This document shows positions 11,393 through 22,487 of a DNA stretch of 64,000 nucleotides, in pieces (position 1 is the first letter of the stretch; each line of letters starts with the position of its first letter). The position numbers and the translations under genes are program-made. The stretch is from Buddleja alternifolia (Eukaryota; Streptophyta; Magnoliopsida; Lamiales; Scrophulariaceae): assembly GCA_019426215.1 (NCBI GenBank), contig CM033393.1, positions 25,298,591-25,362,590 on the forward strand, written 5' to 3'. The notes under the pieces were generated by a model, which searched no databases, had not been told where the DNA came from, and worked only from the letters and a program-made list of their open reading frames with translations.

Positions 11393-12010
11393 TCACTCAA
11401 TTTTCCGATCTCATCCTCTGTGTCGTGCTCAAGAAAATAAAAAATAAATACAAGGTATTAGTGGGATAAAAAAGGTAATAATATCAAATACAAGTAAACA
11501 AAACACTAAAAGATAAAAAAATGTTAAAACGTTAGTGTTGTTGTCTTAAGAGTTAAAAGGTGTCAAACTACAAGTGTCATCACATATGGGCCTTGTGGGA
11601 TATAAAATCGCTATACTGGCTTTTTCGCATAGAGTCTGTATTCAAAAGAAGCACTTGCAGATTCCATGGGAAAAGCCAGTGTAATGGTTCAATACCACAC
11701 TAGGTCCCTACGTGAAGAACTACATTTAGGCACCATTTAAAATGTGTGTGAAGGACATACTTCAATAAAAAGGAGATAAAACATATGTTAGATCACGTTT
11801 TTTCCTGTGTCTTAGAAGTTAAAAGGCGTCAAACTACAAGTGTCCTCACGTATAGGCCTTGTGGGATATAAAATTACTATATTAGCTTTTCCAATTGGAG
11901 AGTGCATTCAAAAGCGGCACTTGCAATCTCCACTAGAAAAGCCAGTATAAGGTTCTATACTGCAATAGGTCCCTACATAAAGAACAACTACATTTAGGAC
12001 ATTTTTTAAC
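11393..12010. repeat. Non-coding region with a 266-bp-offset tandem duplication
   Basis: A block starting at 11551 (AGTTAAAAGGTGTCAAACTA) is repeated at 11817 (AGTTAAAAGGCGTCAAACTA). Similarity continues through the shared phrases GGCCTTGTGGGATATAAAAT and AGGTCCCTAC to about 12000. The two halves have diverged. No protein-coding potential is seen; the duplication probably belongs to the interior of the older MULE-like region. Confidence 0.75.
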
Positions 12011-12380
12011 TACCATAAACACATGAGAACAACTACATTTAGAAAGTACAGTTACAACAATCATGAGCACAAAACGCAGTATCGTTACAGTGATAATGAA
12101 GTATGTTTAAAGCACAATGTAGTATTGTTACAGCGACCATGGAGTATGTGTAAGCACAAATGAAGTTAGTAATTTTGAAGGAAGAGGAAGTACTGTTAAT
12201 AAGAAAATGAAGTATTTTTAAAGAGATCATGACGTATGTGTAAAGTGAAGTATTTGTAAAGAGAACATAAAGTAATTTTATTGTGTACACTAAGTATTGC
12301 TAATGTCAACATGAAGTATGTCTAACTTGAGCATGATCTATGTCCAAGGCGACAAATACAGTATGTTAAGGCATCAAAAT
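12011..12380. repeat. Degenerate GAAGTATG tandem repeats
   Basis: Irregular copies of about 20-30 bp with the core GAAGTATGTTTAAAG or GTAGTATTGTTACAG. A loosely similar motif in the opposite orientation (AAAACATACTTCAT) occurs at about 890-1100 near the left of the window, which suggests both belong to one larger element. There is no coding potential. Confidence 0.6.
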
Positions 12381-12405
12381 GTGTATGTAAACTACCTAAT
12401 GGAAG

Positions 12406-12532
12406 CACCTCCTTGGCACCGGTGATATTTTGCGAAACACGGACATATCCACCGCGTCCACGTCTAGGACTTTGTGTAGTTGACGCATATTGTTGAAGTC
12501 CTCCTCGTCATCCACAGCTACGTAAAGTTTGT
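12406..12532 (-). pseudogene. MULE-transposase-like N-terminal fragment, distal part
   Basis: The minus strand reads KLYVAVDDEEDFNNMRQL then HKVLDVDAVDMSVFRK and stops at 12406-12408. Removing the CACTA element and one TGT target copy joins it in frame to ISPRY at the 20021 side, giving ISPRY-KLYVAVDD. The acidic VDDEEDFNNM pattern resembles the PB1-like N-terminal region of plant MULE transposases, but I have no search to confirm it. The DDE domain that should follow is absent; degenerate repeats follow instead. Confidence 0.5.
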
Positions 12533-12544
12533 CGCTACTACAGA

Positions 12545-12762
12545 AAACGCCAATTATAGCGGTTTTTTTTACCTATTACAGCAGTTATAACCGCTGTAAT
12601 AGGCTTAGACCTATTACAGCGGTTAAAAACCGCTGTAATAGGTTCCATATTACAGCGATTACGTCCAGAACCGCTGTAATAGGGTTCGATTTTTATTTTA
12701 TTTTTTTATTTGCAAAATCCTATTACAGCGGTTCTGATGTGAACCGCTGTAATAGGTAATTT
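12545..12762. repeat. CACTA left subterminal repeats
   Basis: At least six copies of TTACAGCGGTT or its complement AACCGCTGTAA, paired as inverted repeats around ACCTA and TAGGT. In En/Spm elements such subterminal motifs are the binding sites of the DNA-binding transposon protein and are needed for excision. Confidence 0.9.
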
Positions 12763-13239
12763 TTTTTCCACCCGCACCTTACTAGTTTGGAACCTTCCTG
12801 TACAGTATATATTCAATAAACCAAAACAAACCAGATCTCTGCACAGTAAAACAAATTCAACAAAAACCCAAAACTTCATTAAGATAACCAATTCTTTCCT
12901 CTACCAAATGAGATCACGTGTTAATTTACAATCAACTAATTAAATTACTCACAATTTAAATACAACAAATCAAATCACAATGTACAAAAAATACATTACC
13001 TAATTTCTAAGGAGCTGCTAACAAAATGTATTGTGCCACTTCGCAGCGTACTTCATCAATTTGCTCTTAAGTATAGAAGGATTGAGAATCATGAAAGTAC
13101 TGCAAGATATATATAGACATTGCAAACAAATGACATTTCAGTTACCTACCAAAGGCTTAATAACTTCAAAAGGGAAAGAAATTAAGTATTAATTAGAATT
13201 ATACATATCGTTGTTGGGATTATAGAATATCTGTGGCTA

Positions 13240-15096
13240 ATAACCTCCTTCATGAATCTCATAACGAAATAGCCACAATCCACCTCGTTTGTCTGCCGAG
13301 GGCACTACAGAAGTAATCAAAGTTATATTTAAACACTAACTTCTATACGAATAATTAATCTCTTGAAAGTAGAAAACGCTAAGCTTTATTTTAATCCATT
13401 GACAGGTCTTATTTTTGGATTTCTTGTTGTTGCGATTTGCATGAAATATGTGCACAACCCTGTGAAAAAATACAAAAAACAAAAAAAATTATCTAACTTA
13501 CGGGCAATTATGTGAAATCTGGGAAGATATATACACTTTAAAAAAATATCAAATATAATGGATACATTGATTGACTGAAAAACTTATTGATTGATTTTTT
13601 GTGTCATCTTGTCTCAGTAATCCGGCTCACCATGCAAAGAATCCAGATAGTAAACGACCTCTTGAAATGGATTAATCACAAGTAACAACCAATGTCCCCT
13701 AAAAAACATTCAAAAGATAAGTTCAAAATTTGTTTTGCGTAACTAGTTTCAAAAATTAAAGTTGAGTCTTTAGTAGCTCACCTGGTGTTGTAAGGTGCAA
13801 GAAATAATTTATTCATTTGTGCACTTTGTACCATAGCACCTGCTATGTACTGCACTTGTTCAGTATGCTTGCTTGTTCCCGCAGATATGGAATATGGGCT
13901 AAGGAACCTGAAATTTGTTTCTTTCCCTTTGGGGATCACGTACTTAACCCACAAACACCTAAATTGAGCATAAAAAATGAATTTCGAGTAACGAAAATAA
14001 TCATAGTTTAGATGCAATAAAATAATTAAAAAACTTACTTTATGTACACTGTAATGAGAAAGGCTCCTATCTGTTCTTGACGCAAAAGGTGACAGATCTC
14101 CTCCCTCCCAATATACTCTGGGAATGCAAAATTCATAATATTTTCCTCGATGTCTATAGTGATCTGGGCAATAATAGACATCATCTTCATGTACTTTCCA
14201 AGAAATATGAGATCATTAGGGAGTCTAGTTAGTACAAGGTCTGCACATTTGTTACCTTCACGTGCAGGCTTGGCCACTGGAGGTTTGACAGCTGAGTGCT
14301 TTGACATCCCTAATTTCTGGTTTCCAGATGATTTAGATGATCCAAGAGACTGTTTAAGCAAAGAAAATAAAACATAAATGTTACACACCAAAGTATATTT
14401 AGTAACCTTAAACAATTGTTATAATTTATTAAAGACTAGCTATTAATTACATATCGGTGCATCAGTGACAATGACAAGACTAGTTGGCCAAGCAACATAG
14501 GTACCCAAAGCACTAGAAATGGTGAGCACTTCATCATTGAGAGGGACGGGCAGGGGTGTATCCGCCTCAACTGCAATGTCAATTTGCACTTTCACAAGGT
14601 TGGTAGGTAATGGACGGTTGTAAAGTATTCTATCCTTCACTCGATTGTACATCTGTCCTTTAGCCACCACACGATATGACGGTGATGAAAGTCCTAATTG
14701 ACATGGCGCGATAACCTACATATATATATATATATACACAACATTGTATTAGAAAGTTTTGTGTGATTTACATAAATAGAGAGTTGCAAGTTACATGATC
14801 AATAAACAAGTTCAAATCATTATCTCAGGAAGCATCTTAACTGGTTTTGGGCAGCTATCTTTCAAAGAAATCACCTCATCTTCATGTGGCTGACCCGATT
14901 TAGGCATTTCCAAATCATTAATCCGGTGTTGCATGGCAAACGTCGTTTGGGAGAGGTTCTGAACCATATTTCTCAAGCTTTCCATCTCCATTTCTTTAGA
15001 AGGCTTTAGATCCGTAAAGTAATCTCTTTGTGAGACCCCAAAGCCAACACCCCTAACGCGACCCGGATGCTCCTTCTTTTTAAGAGCTTTAACCAA
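13240..15096 (-). pseudogene. CACTA-borne second gene with a C-terminal Ulp1-like (C48) protease domain
   Basis: Exon-like blocks from high to low coordinates: 15096-14812 with HPGRVRGVGFGVSQRDYF, a heptad-like MESLRNMVQNLSQTTFAM and an acidic tail; 14700-14450 with YNRPLPTNLVKVQID and SALGTYVAWP, resembling the DUF8039-type domain of CACTA proteins; 14370-14050 and 14000-13790, a region preceding the protease; then RGHWLLLVINPFQEVVYYLD (His codon 13691-13693, Asp codon 13640-13642); then QTNEVDCGYFVMRFMKEV (Cys codon 13274-13276). His, Asp, Gln and Cys of a C48 cysteine protease are all visible, so this is the best preserved catalytic core of the three in the window. Introns separate the blocks. 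Whether the full reading frame is intact cannot be settled by eye. In CACTA elements this gene follows the transposase. Confidence 0.75.
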
Positions 15097-15119
15097 TACA
15101 TCATTTCGACTCTTCTTGT

Positions 15120-18100
15120 TTCCACTATGGCTAGTACTCTCTCGTCAATAGGATCGGTGACAAAAAACACTTGCTTCGCTTGTGATGCCAAAATGAAAGG
15201 TTCATCTTTGTATCCCACCCTTTCAAGGTCTACTCGAGTGAAGCTTATTTCAATATTTTCGACACCATTTTTATTGTCAACCCACCTACACCCAAATACA
15301 GGCACCCGAAACCAACTATAATCCAGCTCCCATATACGTTCAATCACCCCATAATATGATGAATCGGCATAGATAGGGTTATTATCTTTCGCACTTGAGA
15401 TATGCATTGCTTGAGCTAGAAGACTCACCCCACTATTCTGCATTGTACTTCGTTCATCTTGGTCTTTTGTAAAGAATGTGCGACCATTTATATGATAACC
15501 TGAATAACAAAATACTAGTATGTCCGGACCCATCGACAACTTTGTCAATTAATATCTGAAACTGAAACTGGATTCTCTTTTTGTTTCTCTTCAATATGCT
15601 TTCGGAACCAATCGATGAAACTCTTGTTATGCTCTCTTCAAATCCAGCTCTCATTTTTAATTGGATTGAATCTCCTAAGTTGATTCTTATGCTCTTCAAC
15701 ATATGGGTCAACTTCATCGGTGTTGTGGAGCACATATAGGTGTGTCTGCTCCCTTTGTGTAATAGGAACACTAACTAATTATTTTCCAATTACGCTTTTT
15801 CCTTCTGTTCTCCGTCCCACAACATGAGACTTTGGAAGCTCTGCAACATTAGAATGTACCAGATACTCTGTGCAAAATGTAATGGCTTCATCAACTATGT
15901 ACCGTTCAACAATGCAACCTTCTGGTTGACTACGATTTTTCACATAGCCTTTCAATACCTTCATATAACGCTCAACCGGATACATAGATCTCAAAAAGCC
16001 GGTCCACATAGTTGTGTCTCTCTAACCAAGTGAATAGGTAGGTGAGTCATTATATCGAAAAGACAGGTGGAAAATACATCTCAAGCTCACACAAACTGAT
16101 GACAATTTGTTTTTGAAGTGCAGAAAATTGGATCAAACATCTTGCTCCACATTGCTTTGAAGAAGAAACACGATCTAGTTATCGTGTCTCACCTTTTTTG
16201 GCAAAATGGCCCATATAGCAATTGGTAGCAAATGATCCATGATTACATGACAATCGTGAGTCTTTATGTGTTTTAGCTTCAAGTCCTTCATTGACACAAG
16301 ACTGCTAATATATTAAGAATACCCTTCTGGAACTTTCACTCCATTAAGAAACTCACACAATGTAATTTTTTCTTTCTTGGATAGAGTGTGAGCTGCTGGA
16401 GGCAAATAAGTACGTTTCCCCTTCTTTGTTGGTGCCAATTTTCCTCTTATCTTTATTTCAACCAAGTCTAACCTTGCCTTTACGCCAACTTTTGTCTTTC
16501 CGAGCACATTTAAAAGTGTACCAATGACACTATCAAATACATTTTTCTCAATATGCATAATATCAAGAAAATGTCTGACATGTAAGGACGTCCAATACGG
16601 TAACTCAAAGAAAATTGACCTTTTTTTCCACCCAATTTTTGCAAGGCCACCTGCAAAAGTCTTTCCAAATTTGACCTCCAAGTCTTTTACATTCTCAAAC
16701 ACTTCTTCACCAGTCAAGCACTTAGGAGCTCGACCTTCTTCTATATTCCCATTGAAAGCTTTCTTCCACCGACGATATCGATGGTTCCGATTTAGCCATC
16801 TCCGATGCCCTTGGAATGCATATTTCTGAGAGTGTGTCAATTGATATTGATCTGTACTCTTAACACATACGGGGCATCCACATTGACCATGTACACCATA
16901 TCCCTCGAGGTTTGCTCTTGCCGGAAAATCATTGATTGTTCCAAATAACATGACTCTGAGATTAAAATTTTCTTCTCTGAACCCGTCATATACTTGAATA
17001 CCGGTCTCCCGCAACACCTTCAAATCCTCAATTAAAAGAGCCAAGTAGACATCTATATCATTTCCAGGTTGTTTCGGCCCAGAAATGAGTATAGGCATCA
17101 TTATATGCTCTCGCTTCATGCATCGAGATGGGGGAAGGTTGTAGATCATCAAAATCACCGGCCAGGTACTATGTGAGCTACTTTGCAAGCCATGAGGGTT
17201 CATGCCATCTGTAGCCAAGACAAGGCGCATGTTTCTTGATTCTTCACCAAATTCAGGGAAATCCTCATCAATCTTTTTCCATTGAGGAGAATCTGAGGGG
17301 TGTCGAATCTTGTCATCTTCAATCCTTTCTTCAAGCCTTCTATCAGCATGCCATGTCAAGTCCTTGGCTAACTCTTTACTACTGTACATGGGCTTAAATC
17401 ATGGTATTATGGGCAAATACCACATGGTTTTGACAGGAGCAAATCCATTCTTCTTGTACCGTGAGGCGCCACATTTCGGACAGGCCTTCAATGATGCATA
17501 GTCAGTTCTAAACAATATGCAATCATTGAGACAGACATGTATCCTCTCATATCCCATGCCAATTGAGGTTAACATCTGTTTAGCCTCATAAGTACGATTT
17601 GGTAACACATTATCCTCAGGTAAAATGCTTTTTAATAGACCAAGTAAGTCTGTGAAACTCTTATTACTCCACCCATTGTTGGCTTTTAACTTATATAGGT
17701 TTAAGACTGCTTTCAATCTTGTGAATTTACTACCACTATACAGTAATGTCTTTGAATCACTTGTCAAATTGTCAAACATTTTAGGACAATTTCGCAAATC
17801 CTCCTCAATCACATTTCTCATCTCCTCCAAACGATCAGGCTCATAGTCATTCATTTTGAAATCCTATGATGGATATGATGTACCGCCCAAATCATCTGAT
17901 GTGACACTGCTTTCACCGCGTCTTGTCCAACGTGTGTAGCTTTTATCAATTTCATTCCACACCAAATGATCTTCCAACTCACGTGCACTAATTCTCTTTC
18001 CAAAACAAGAACGTATACACGGGCAAGTGATCCTAGTTCAATCTACTGCATGCTCAATCGCAAACTCTATGAACTCTTTCACCCCTTTCTCATATTGTTC

Positions 18101-18136
18101 CGACATACGATCCGCTAAAATCCAACTTCGATCCAT
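15120..18136 (-). pseudogene. CACTA TNP2-family transposase with DUF4218 and DUF4216-like regions
   Basis: Starts MDRSWILADRMSEQ at 18136, with a transposase-associated domain (ITCPCIRSCF, HLVWNEI). The TNP2 core follows at 17854-16313: CPKCGASRYKKNG zinc-like site, LATDGMNPHG (first catalytic Asp) and FLDIMHIEKNV (second conserved Asp). Farther on are FLRSMYPVERYMKVLKGYV (DUF4218, 15779-16009) and YYGVIERIWELDYSWFRVPVFGCRW (DUF4216-like, about 15240-15370). An in-frame TGA between WYLPIIP and FKPMYSSKEL (about 17399) sits where family members usually have Arg, consistent with CGA decaying to TGA by CpG deamination. More stops and frame changes occur at 15549-16312. Function in intact relatives: cuts the CACTA termini. 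Degenerate copy. Confidence 0.85.
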
Positions 18137-18159
18137 TTTGATTCTGAATTAATTAAATT

Positions 18160-18860
18160 AAACAATTTTAACATCAGTTGATAGTTGAGTTAAATTAAAT
18201 AGTTTTCATTTTAATTTATTTCCCATTATTCTAGAAAAAATTCAGCAGAGTAACAACGTAAAAATTTCTACCAAGTTCTCGACTTAATCTTCACCCGGGT
18301 GGGTTGCAACCAACAAAAGTCGGATCTTACGATCCGCTAAAATCCAACTTTGATTCATCTTGATTCTTAATTTCAATCTAAATTAATTAAATTAAATAAT
18401 TTTAACATCAGTTGAGTTGAATTAATTAAATTATTTTAATTTTAATTTATTTTCCATTATCCTAGAAAAAATTCGGCAGAGTAACAACGCAAAAATTTCT
18501 ACCAAGTTCTCGACTTAATCTTTCCTCAAACTTGCAACCAACAAAATTCGTATCTTTCAACCACAACAAACCCAACATTCTAATCTTTCACCCACAACAA
18601 ACCCAAAATGTCGATCTCACTATACGAAAATATTGATCACCAGTTGGATCACATAAAGCATCATATTTCAAGTAACTACAAATATTGATCACCAGTTGGA
18701 TCACATAAATCACATAAAACTAAAACTAAAGCATCATTTTGTAAATATTGACCACCAGTTGAATCACATAAAGTATCATATTTTCAGCAAGTACAAATAT
18801 TGATCACCAGTTGGATCACATAAATCACATAAAACTACTAATAAAGCATCATATATTCAA
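18160..18860. repeat. CACTA internal repeats: 225-bp duplication and TTGATCACCAGTTGGATCAC units
   Basis: A block with AGCAGAGTAACAACG and TTTCTACCAAGTTCTCGAC occurs at about 18160-18295 and again at about 18390-18525. Downstream, ATTGATCACCAGTTGGATCA recurs four to five times between 18630 and 18830. These lie upstream of the transposase start and may hold its promoter; nothing identifies one. Confidence 0.75.
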
Positions 18861-19365
18861 CAACGTACTAAGTATAAATATTTTCACAAAAATAGGCAAA
18901 TCTCATGAATTACTTATACCACAAATTTTTTCTCATATTTATCTAAAAAAGTTATCTCAAATCTGCACAAATACAGACACATAGCACAAACCCGAGACAC
19001 ATAGCACAAACTCTATATATGTGTGTGTACAATGTGGCATGACGTGATGCACATATAAGTATATTGATTGGGTGTACATACGATATACGTTTGATGTATG
19101 TATGTGGGATTGTGCGTATTAAGGTAAACACATGCATATAAATACGTAATCTAGAGTACGTAGACTAATACGTAACATAAAATGTGTGAAATACGTGACA
19201 TAAAGAATACATTTATGCAACAATACAATATTATCTTATGTTTTACACGTTATTAATTAGTATAATGAATTTGATAATAATTAATTAATTATATATATTT
19301 ATATTTATATATATATAATAAGTTATAACATATATATATATATATAAAAAAAATTAATTACCCAA
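18861..19365. other. AT-rich non-coding part of the CACTA element
   Basis: Upstream region of the transposase gene with TA-rich microsatellite stretches (for example 19280-19350). No gene is seen. Confidence 0.5.
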
Positions 19366-19690
19366 ATTGTGGTGGTGGAGGTGGCGGCAGCGGGACAACG
19401 CTATATATATATATATAGAGAGAGAATATATACATATATATAGAGAGAAAGAGAGAGAGGGAGAGAGAGAGAGAGAGACGTACAACCAGCGGAGAGTGGC
19501 GGACGGCGGCGAAGTGTGGCGGAGACGACGACGGCAGCGGTGGTGGTGGTGGTGGTGGTGATGGTGGTGGGTAGTGGTTGTGGTGAGTGAGAGAGAGAGA
19601 GAGGGTAGAGAGAGAGAGAGAGATCGGCGGCGGCGGCAGCGGCGGATCCGAGCTGTGGTGGTGGTGGTGGGGGGGGTGAGTTAGAGATAG
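19366..19690. repeat. Microsatellite cluster: GGTGGT, TA, GA and GGC runs
   Basis: Alternating GGT/GGC-rich trinucleotide runs, (TA)n and (GA)n tracts. Any ORF here encodes Trp/Arg/Glu low-complexity peptide and is not a gene. Confidence 0.9.
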
Positions 19691-19784
19691 TAGAGAGAGT
19701 GAAAAAGAGAGAAAAAGAATGAAAGTGATGAGGGGCGGACGACCCTAGCTTAAAATTGTCCTCATTTTAATTTTTTTTTATTTT

Positions 19785-20000
19785 ATGTGTTACAGCGGTT
19801 CAACCGAACCGCTGTAACTAGTCGAACCTATTACAGCGGTCATCCCGAATCGCTGTAATAGGTCTCGATTTTTTGTTTTTTATTTTTTTTTTGGTTTTTT
19901 TTTTTACAGCGGCTCAGGTGAACCGCAGTAATAGGTCAAAACCAAATTACCCTTTTACAACGGTTTCTTGGGAACCATTGTAATAGGTGCGCTGTAATAG
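19785..20000. repeat. CACTA right subterminal repeats
   Basis: Copies of TTACAGCGGTT, AACCGCTGTAA and diverged forms (TTACAACGGTTTC, GAATCGCTGTAATAGG) mirroring those at 12545-12762. Likely transposon protein binding sites. Confidence 0.9.
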
Positions 20001-20018
20001 TGTATTTTTGTAGTAGTG

Positions 20019-20555
20019 TGTACCGGGGAGAGATGTACTTCACAACCACCGATTTGCGATTAATCGCCACCCACCTTCTTGTAAGATTATCGTACAATCC
20101 ACCCAAGGTCATACTCTCTCCGATGGACAAAACGTGCAACTCATGTTGAATTTGACATTCCCTAAAAGACATTCCTCTCTGCTTGAACTAATTTCCGCCG
20201 GCGACACTTCTGGTGATGGTAGCAAATCGCTGTTATTTTCGTGGTTGTCTTCGTCGATGACTACCCCAACTTCCATCGAGGGGATCAGAGGTGATGCGGC
20301 AGTGCGGGGGCGCAACATACGGTGGTTTAGCGGATGTTTAAACGAATTTTTAGGGATCGGTGGACCTTGCGATTTGCCGGTACGAAAGGGTTTGGGGATG
20401 AACTTATGAGGGAGATTGGGTGAATTTATGAAGGAGATTGAGGAGGAGTGTGATTTCAGCAGCCCAATTGAATTCGGAGGTGGGTGGGGAAATGGGAAAA
20501 TGAAGTCGGAGTAGAAGACACAGGTGGGTGGGGAAATCCAATTACTAAGGGGCAT
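20019..20555 (-). pseudogene. MULE-transposase-like N-terminal fragment, proximal part
   Basis: The minus strand carries two overlapping frames. One (20172-20022) reads ESMTLGGLYDNLTRRW then VAINRKSVVVKYISPRY and continues in frame into the 12532-12406 fragment once the CACTA element is removed. The other (20555-20109) is a Pro/Ser-rich 148-residue frame ending EECLLGNVKFNMSC. A frameshift near 20150 may connect them, or the second frame may be upstream sequence. Opposite polarity to the Ulp1-like gene at 115-3965 matches the convergent arrangement seen in the MULE at 21-32 kb. The family assignment is tentative. Confidence 0.45.
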
Positions 20556-20689
20556 ATTTGTCTTTTTAGGTGGATACGGAGTAATTCCTAAAATGCATTT
20601 ACAACTAGGGAGTGCATACTTCTAAATTGGTGGTGAGGACTGATCTGAAAGTTGAACATTGAATTAGGGATTTTTCTCCAAAAAGCTGT

Positions 20690-21194
20690 AGATTTTTGCA
20701 GTAGGTAGGATACAAAGATGTAATGTTCAATTTTTTCTCCACATCACAACTTTTTCTTTCTTCAAATCCTAACCACTCGTGTATACATTCGTTAGAGATT
20801 TATACATGTAACATGAAGTATTGCATAGTTATGTAATAAAGGCCTTAGGGTAGGGTTGTGGAATATTGTTCGATTACATAATACATATAACATCATTATT
20901 CAATTTATATTATCATCCTGTACATATAAATCCAATTTACTTTCTCATATTTGTTCCACAATGGTAAAGATCAAATTCGTGCGCATTTTCATTCTGTTAG
21001 TAGAAAATCCCTCTCTAACTTCTTAGGATGAATGGTAAACAAGGCATATGCCACATAAATGGGTAACATGAAATTTCCCAACCTCACATAATAATGATTT
21101 TATGGAGAAGAATTTTATGATGATTGAAGTATGAAGGTTGCCACATGGGATGTCCTATATATAACTTTATAAACTGTTGTATGGCCCCCAGATT
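20690..21194. other. Non-coding gap between the two MULE regions
   Basis: AT-rich sequence with no gene or repeat identified. The sequence GGGATTTTTCTCC just before it (about 20668-20680) could mark the right end of the first MULE-like region, but its left end lies outside the window, so this cannot be tested. The last bases lead into the 9-bp TSD of the next element. Confidence 0.4.
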
Positions 21195-21469
21195 GTTGTC
21201 TAGGGGAAAAATTAGTTCAAATGGATTAAAATGCACAATGGATAGATATATATGCTCCATCCAAATACACTATACAAACCTATGCCTCTCTCATTTAACT
21301 TAAACTTGAAATGTCTAGTTTACCCTTATATTTTGCAATTAAAAAAAAACTCAGCTTATAATTAATACCCAAAATAACCTTTAGAATAACACAATTACTC
21401 ACCAACCCCTAACCCATACCAAATCGGGAAAAGAGGAAATCTCCCAGCCCAAATCTCTAATTTTGTTCT

Positions 21470-21815
21470 TCCCCAAATTTGTTCTTCCCCACGAAACCTA
21501 GAACCCAAATTCCATTCTTCCCCAATTCTTGCACGTTACATCGTTTGATCCGAAAATTGGAAGGTACATCGGGTTCCGTTCTTGCATGTTACATCATTCG
21601 ATCCACAAATTGGAAGGTACACCCCAAATGTGTTCTTCCCCACCAGACCTTAGAACCCAAATCGCCCGTTCTTCCCCAATTCTTGCACGTTACATCATTA
21701 TATCCACAAATTGGAAGGTTCATTTTCTTGTCCTAATCTTCCCCACCAAAACCTAGAACCCAAATCCCGTTCTTCCCCAATTCTTGCACGTTACATCGTT
21801 CGATCCACAAATTGA
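21470..21815. repeat. Tandem repeat upstream of the MULE transposase
   Basis: About three and a half copies of a unit of roughly 100-150 bp containing GTTCTTCCCCA, CCTAGAACCCAAAT, TTCTTGCACGTTACATC and GATCCACAAATTGGAAGGT. It lies between the element end and the transposase and may include subterminal or promoter sequence. Reading frames across it are repeat-derived. Confidence 0.85.
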
Positions 21816-22487
21816 TAGATAAAGTTTGTTGTCCTGTTTAAAGAACAAAACTGTTATTTTGCTCAAACTTTTGATCTTGCCCGTTACGTACCCTAAATTA
21901 TCAACAGTTTGTTTTGCTTAAAATTCGTTTTACTTGAACTTAGTTTAGAACTTGATGTCGTCTAAGGTCTTTTGAGAAAGTAGTGTTGATTGTTCCTGTT
22001 TAGAGGAAATTGAAGATCATAATACTAAGGGGTGTGTGTAATTTTACTTTTTTTGTATTCAGCTGATTGAATAGTCATTCATTGGATGTAAATTGAACAA
22101 TTATTTGTTCAGGAAATAGGTTGTTAAATTTTATTGGTTTTAGTTAAGTTGGAATTTAATTGTATGCAAAACTTCAAGAAAATAATTTAATTTTTCTATT
22201 TCCGACCTTTTTTCACCAGCTAAGAAATTGCAAAATAAGCAAAGAAAGCATAAGTTTCCCTATTGTTATTTCAAAGCACAAATTTTGTTCTTTTTTATGT
22301 CTTATATCACTTGAAGTTTATATAGATATTCTTATATATATTAGACTTTATAAAAATTTGTATTTAACTTCTTTTAACAAGAGGTAAACATACTGTGGTT
22401 TTTCTCCCTTTTCTATTGTTTTAGGATGACTATATACTAGTGTTTAACAACCACTTTTTTAACTCTGTTCTTTATTTTTGAAGTAAA

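Larger units (their letters stand above)
12533..20018 (-). mobile_element. Complete CACTA (En/Spm) transposon with TNP2 and a Ulp1-like gene
   Basis: 7486 bp. The right end read inward is CACTACTACAAAAAT; the left end is CGCTACTACAGAAAA, so the second base is changed. A perfect 3-bp TSD TGT flanks it (12530-12532 and 20019-20021). Excising it restores an open frame across the insertion site. Both ends carry subterminal ACCTATTACAGCGGTT repeats in both orientations. The minus strand encodes a TNP2 transposase (18136 downward) and then a Ulp1-like protein (15096-13240). Internal stops suggest it cannot move by itself now. Confidence 0.95.

Noticed and set aside
19367..19561. Trp/Arg-rich ORF
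   Set aside because: Encoded by microsatellites (GGT, TA and GA runs) within the CACTA element.
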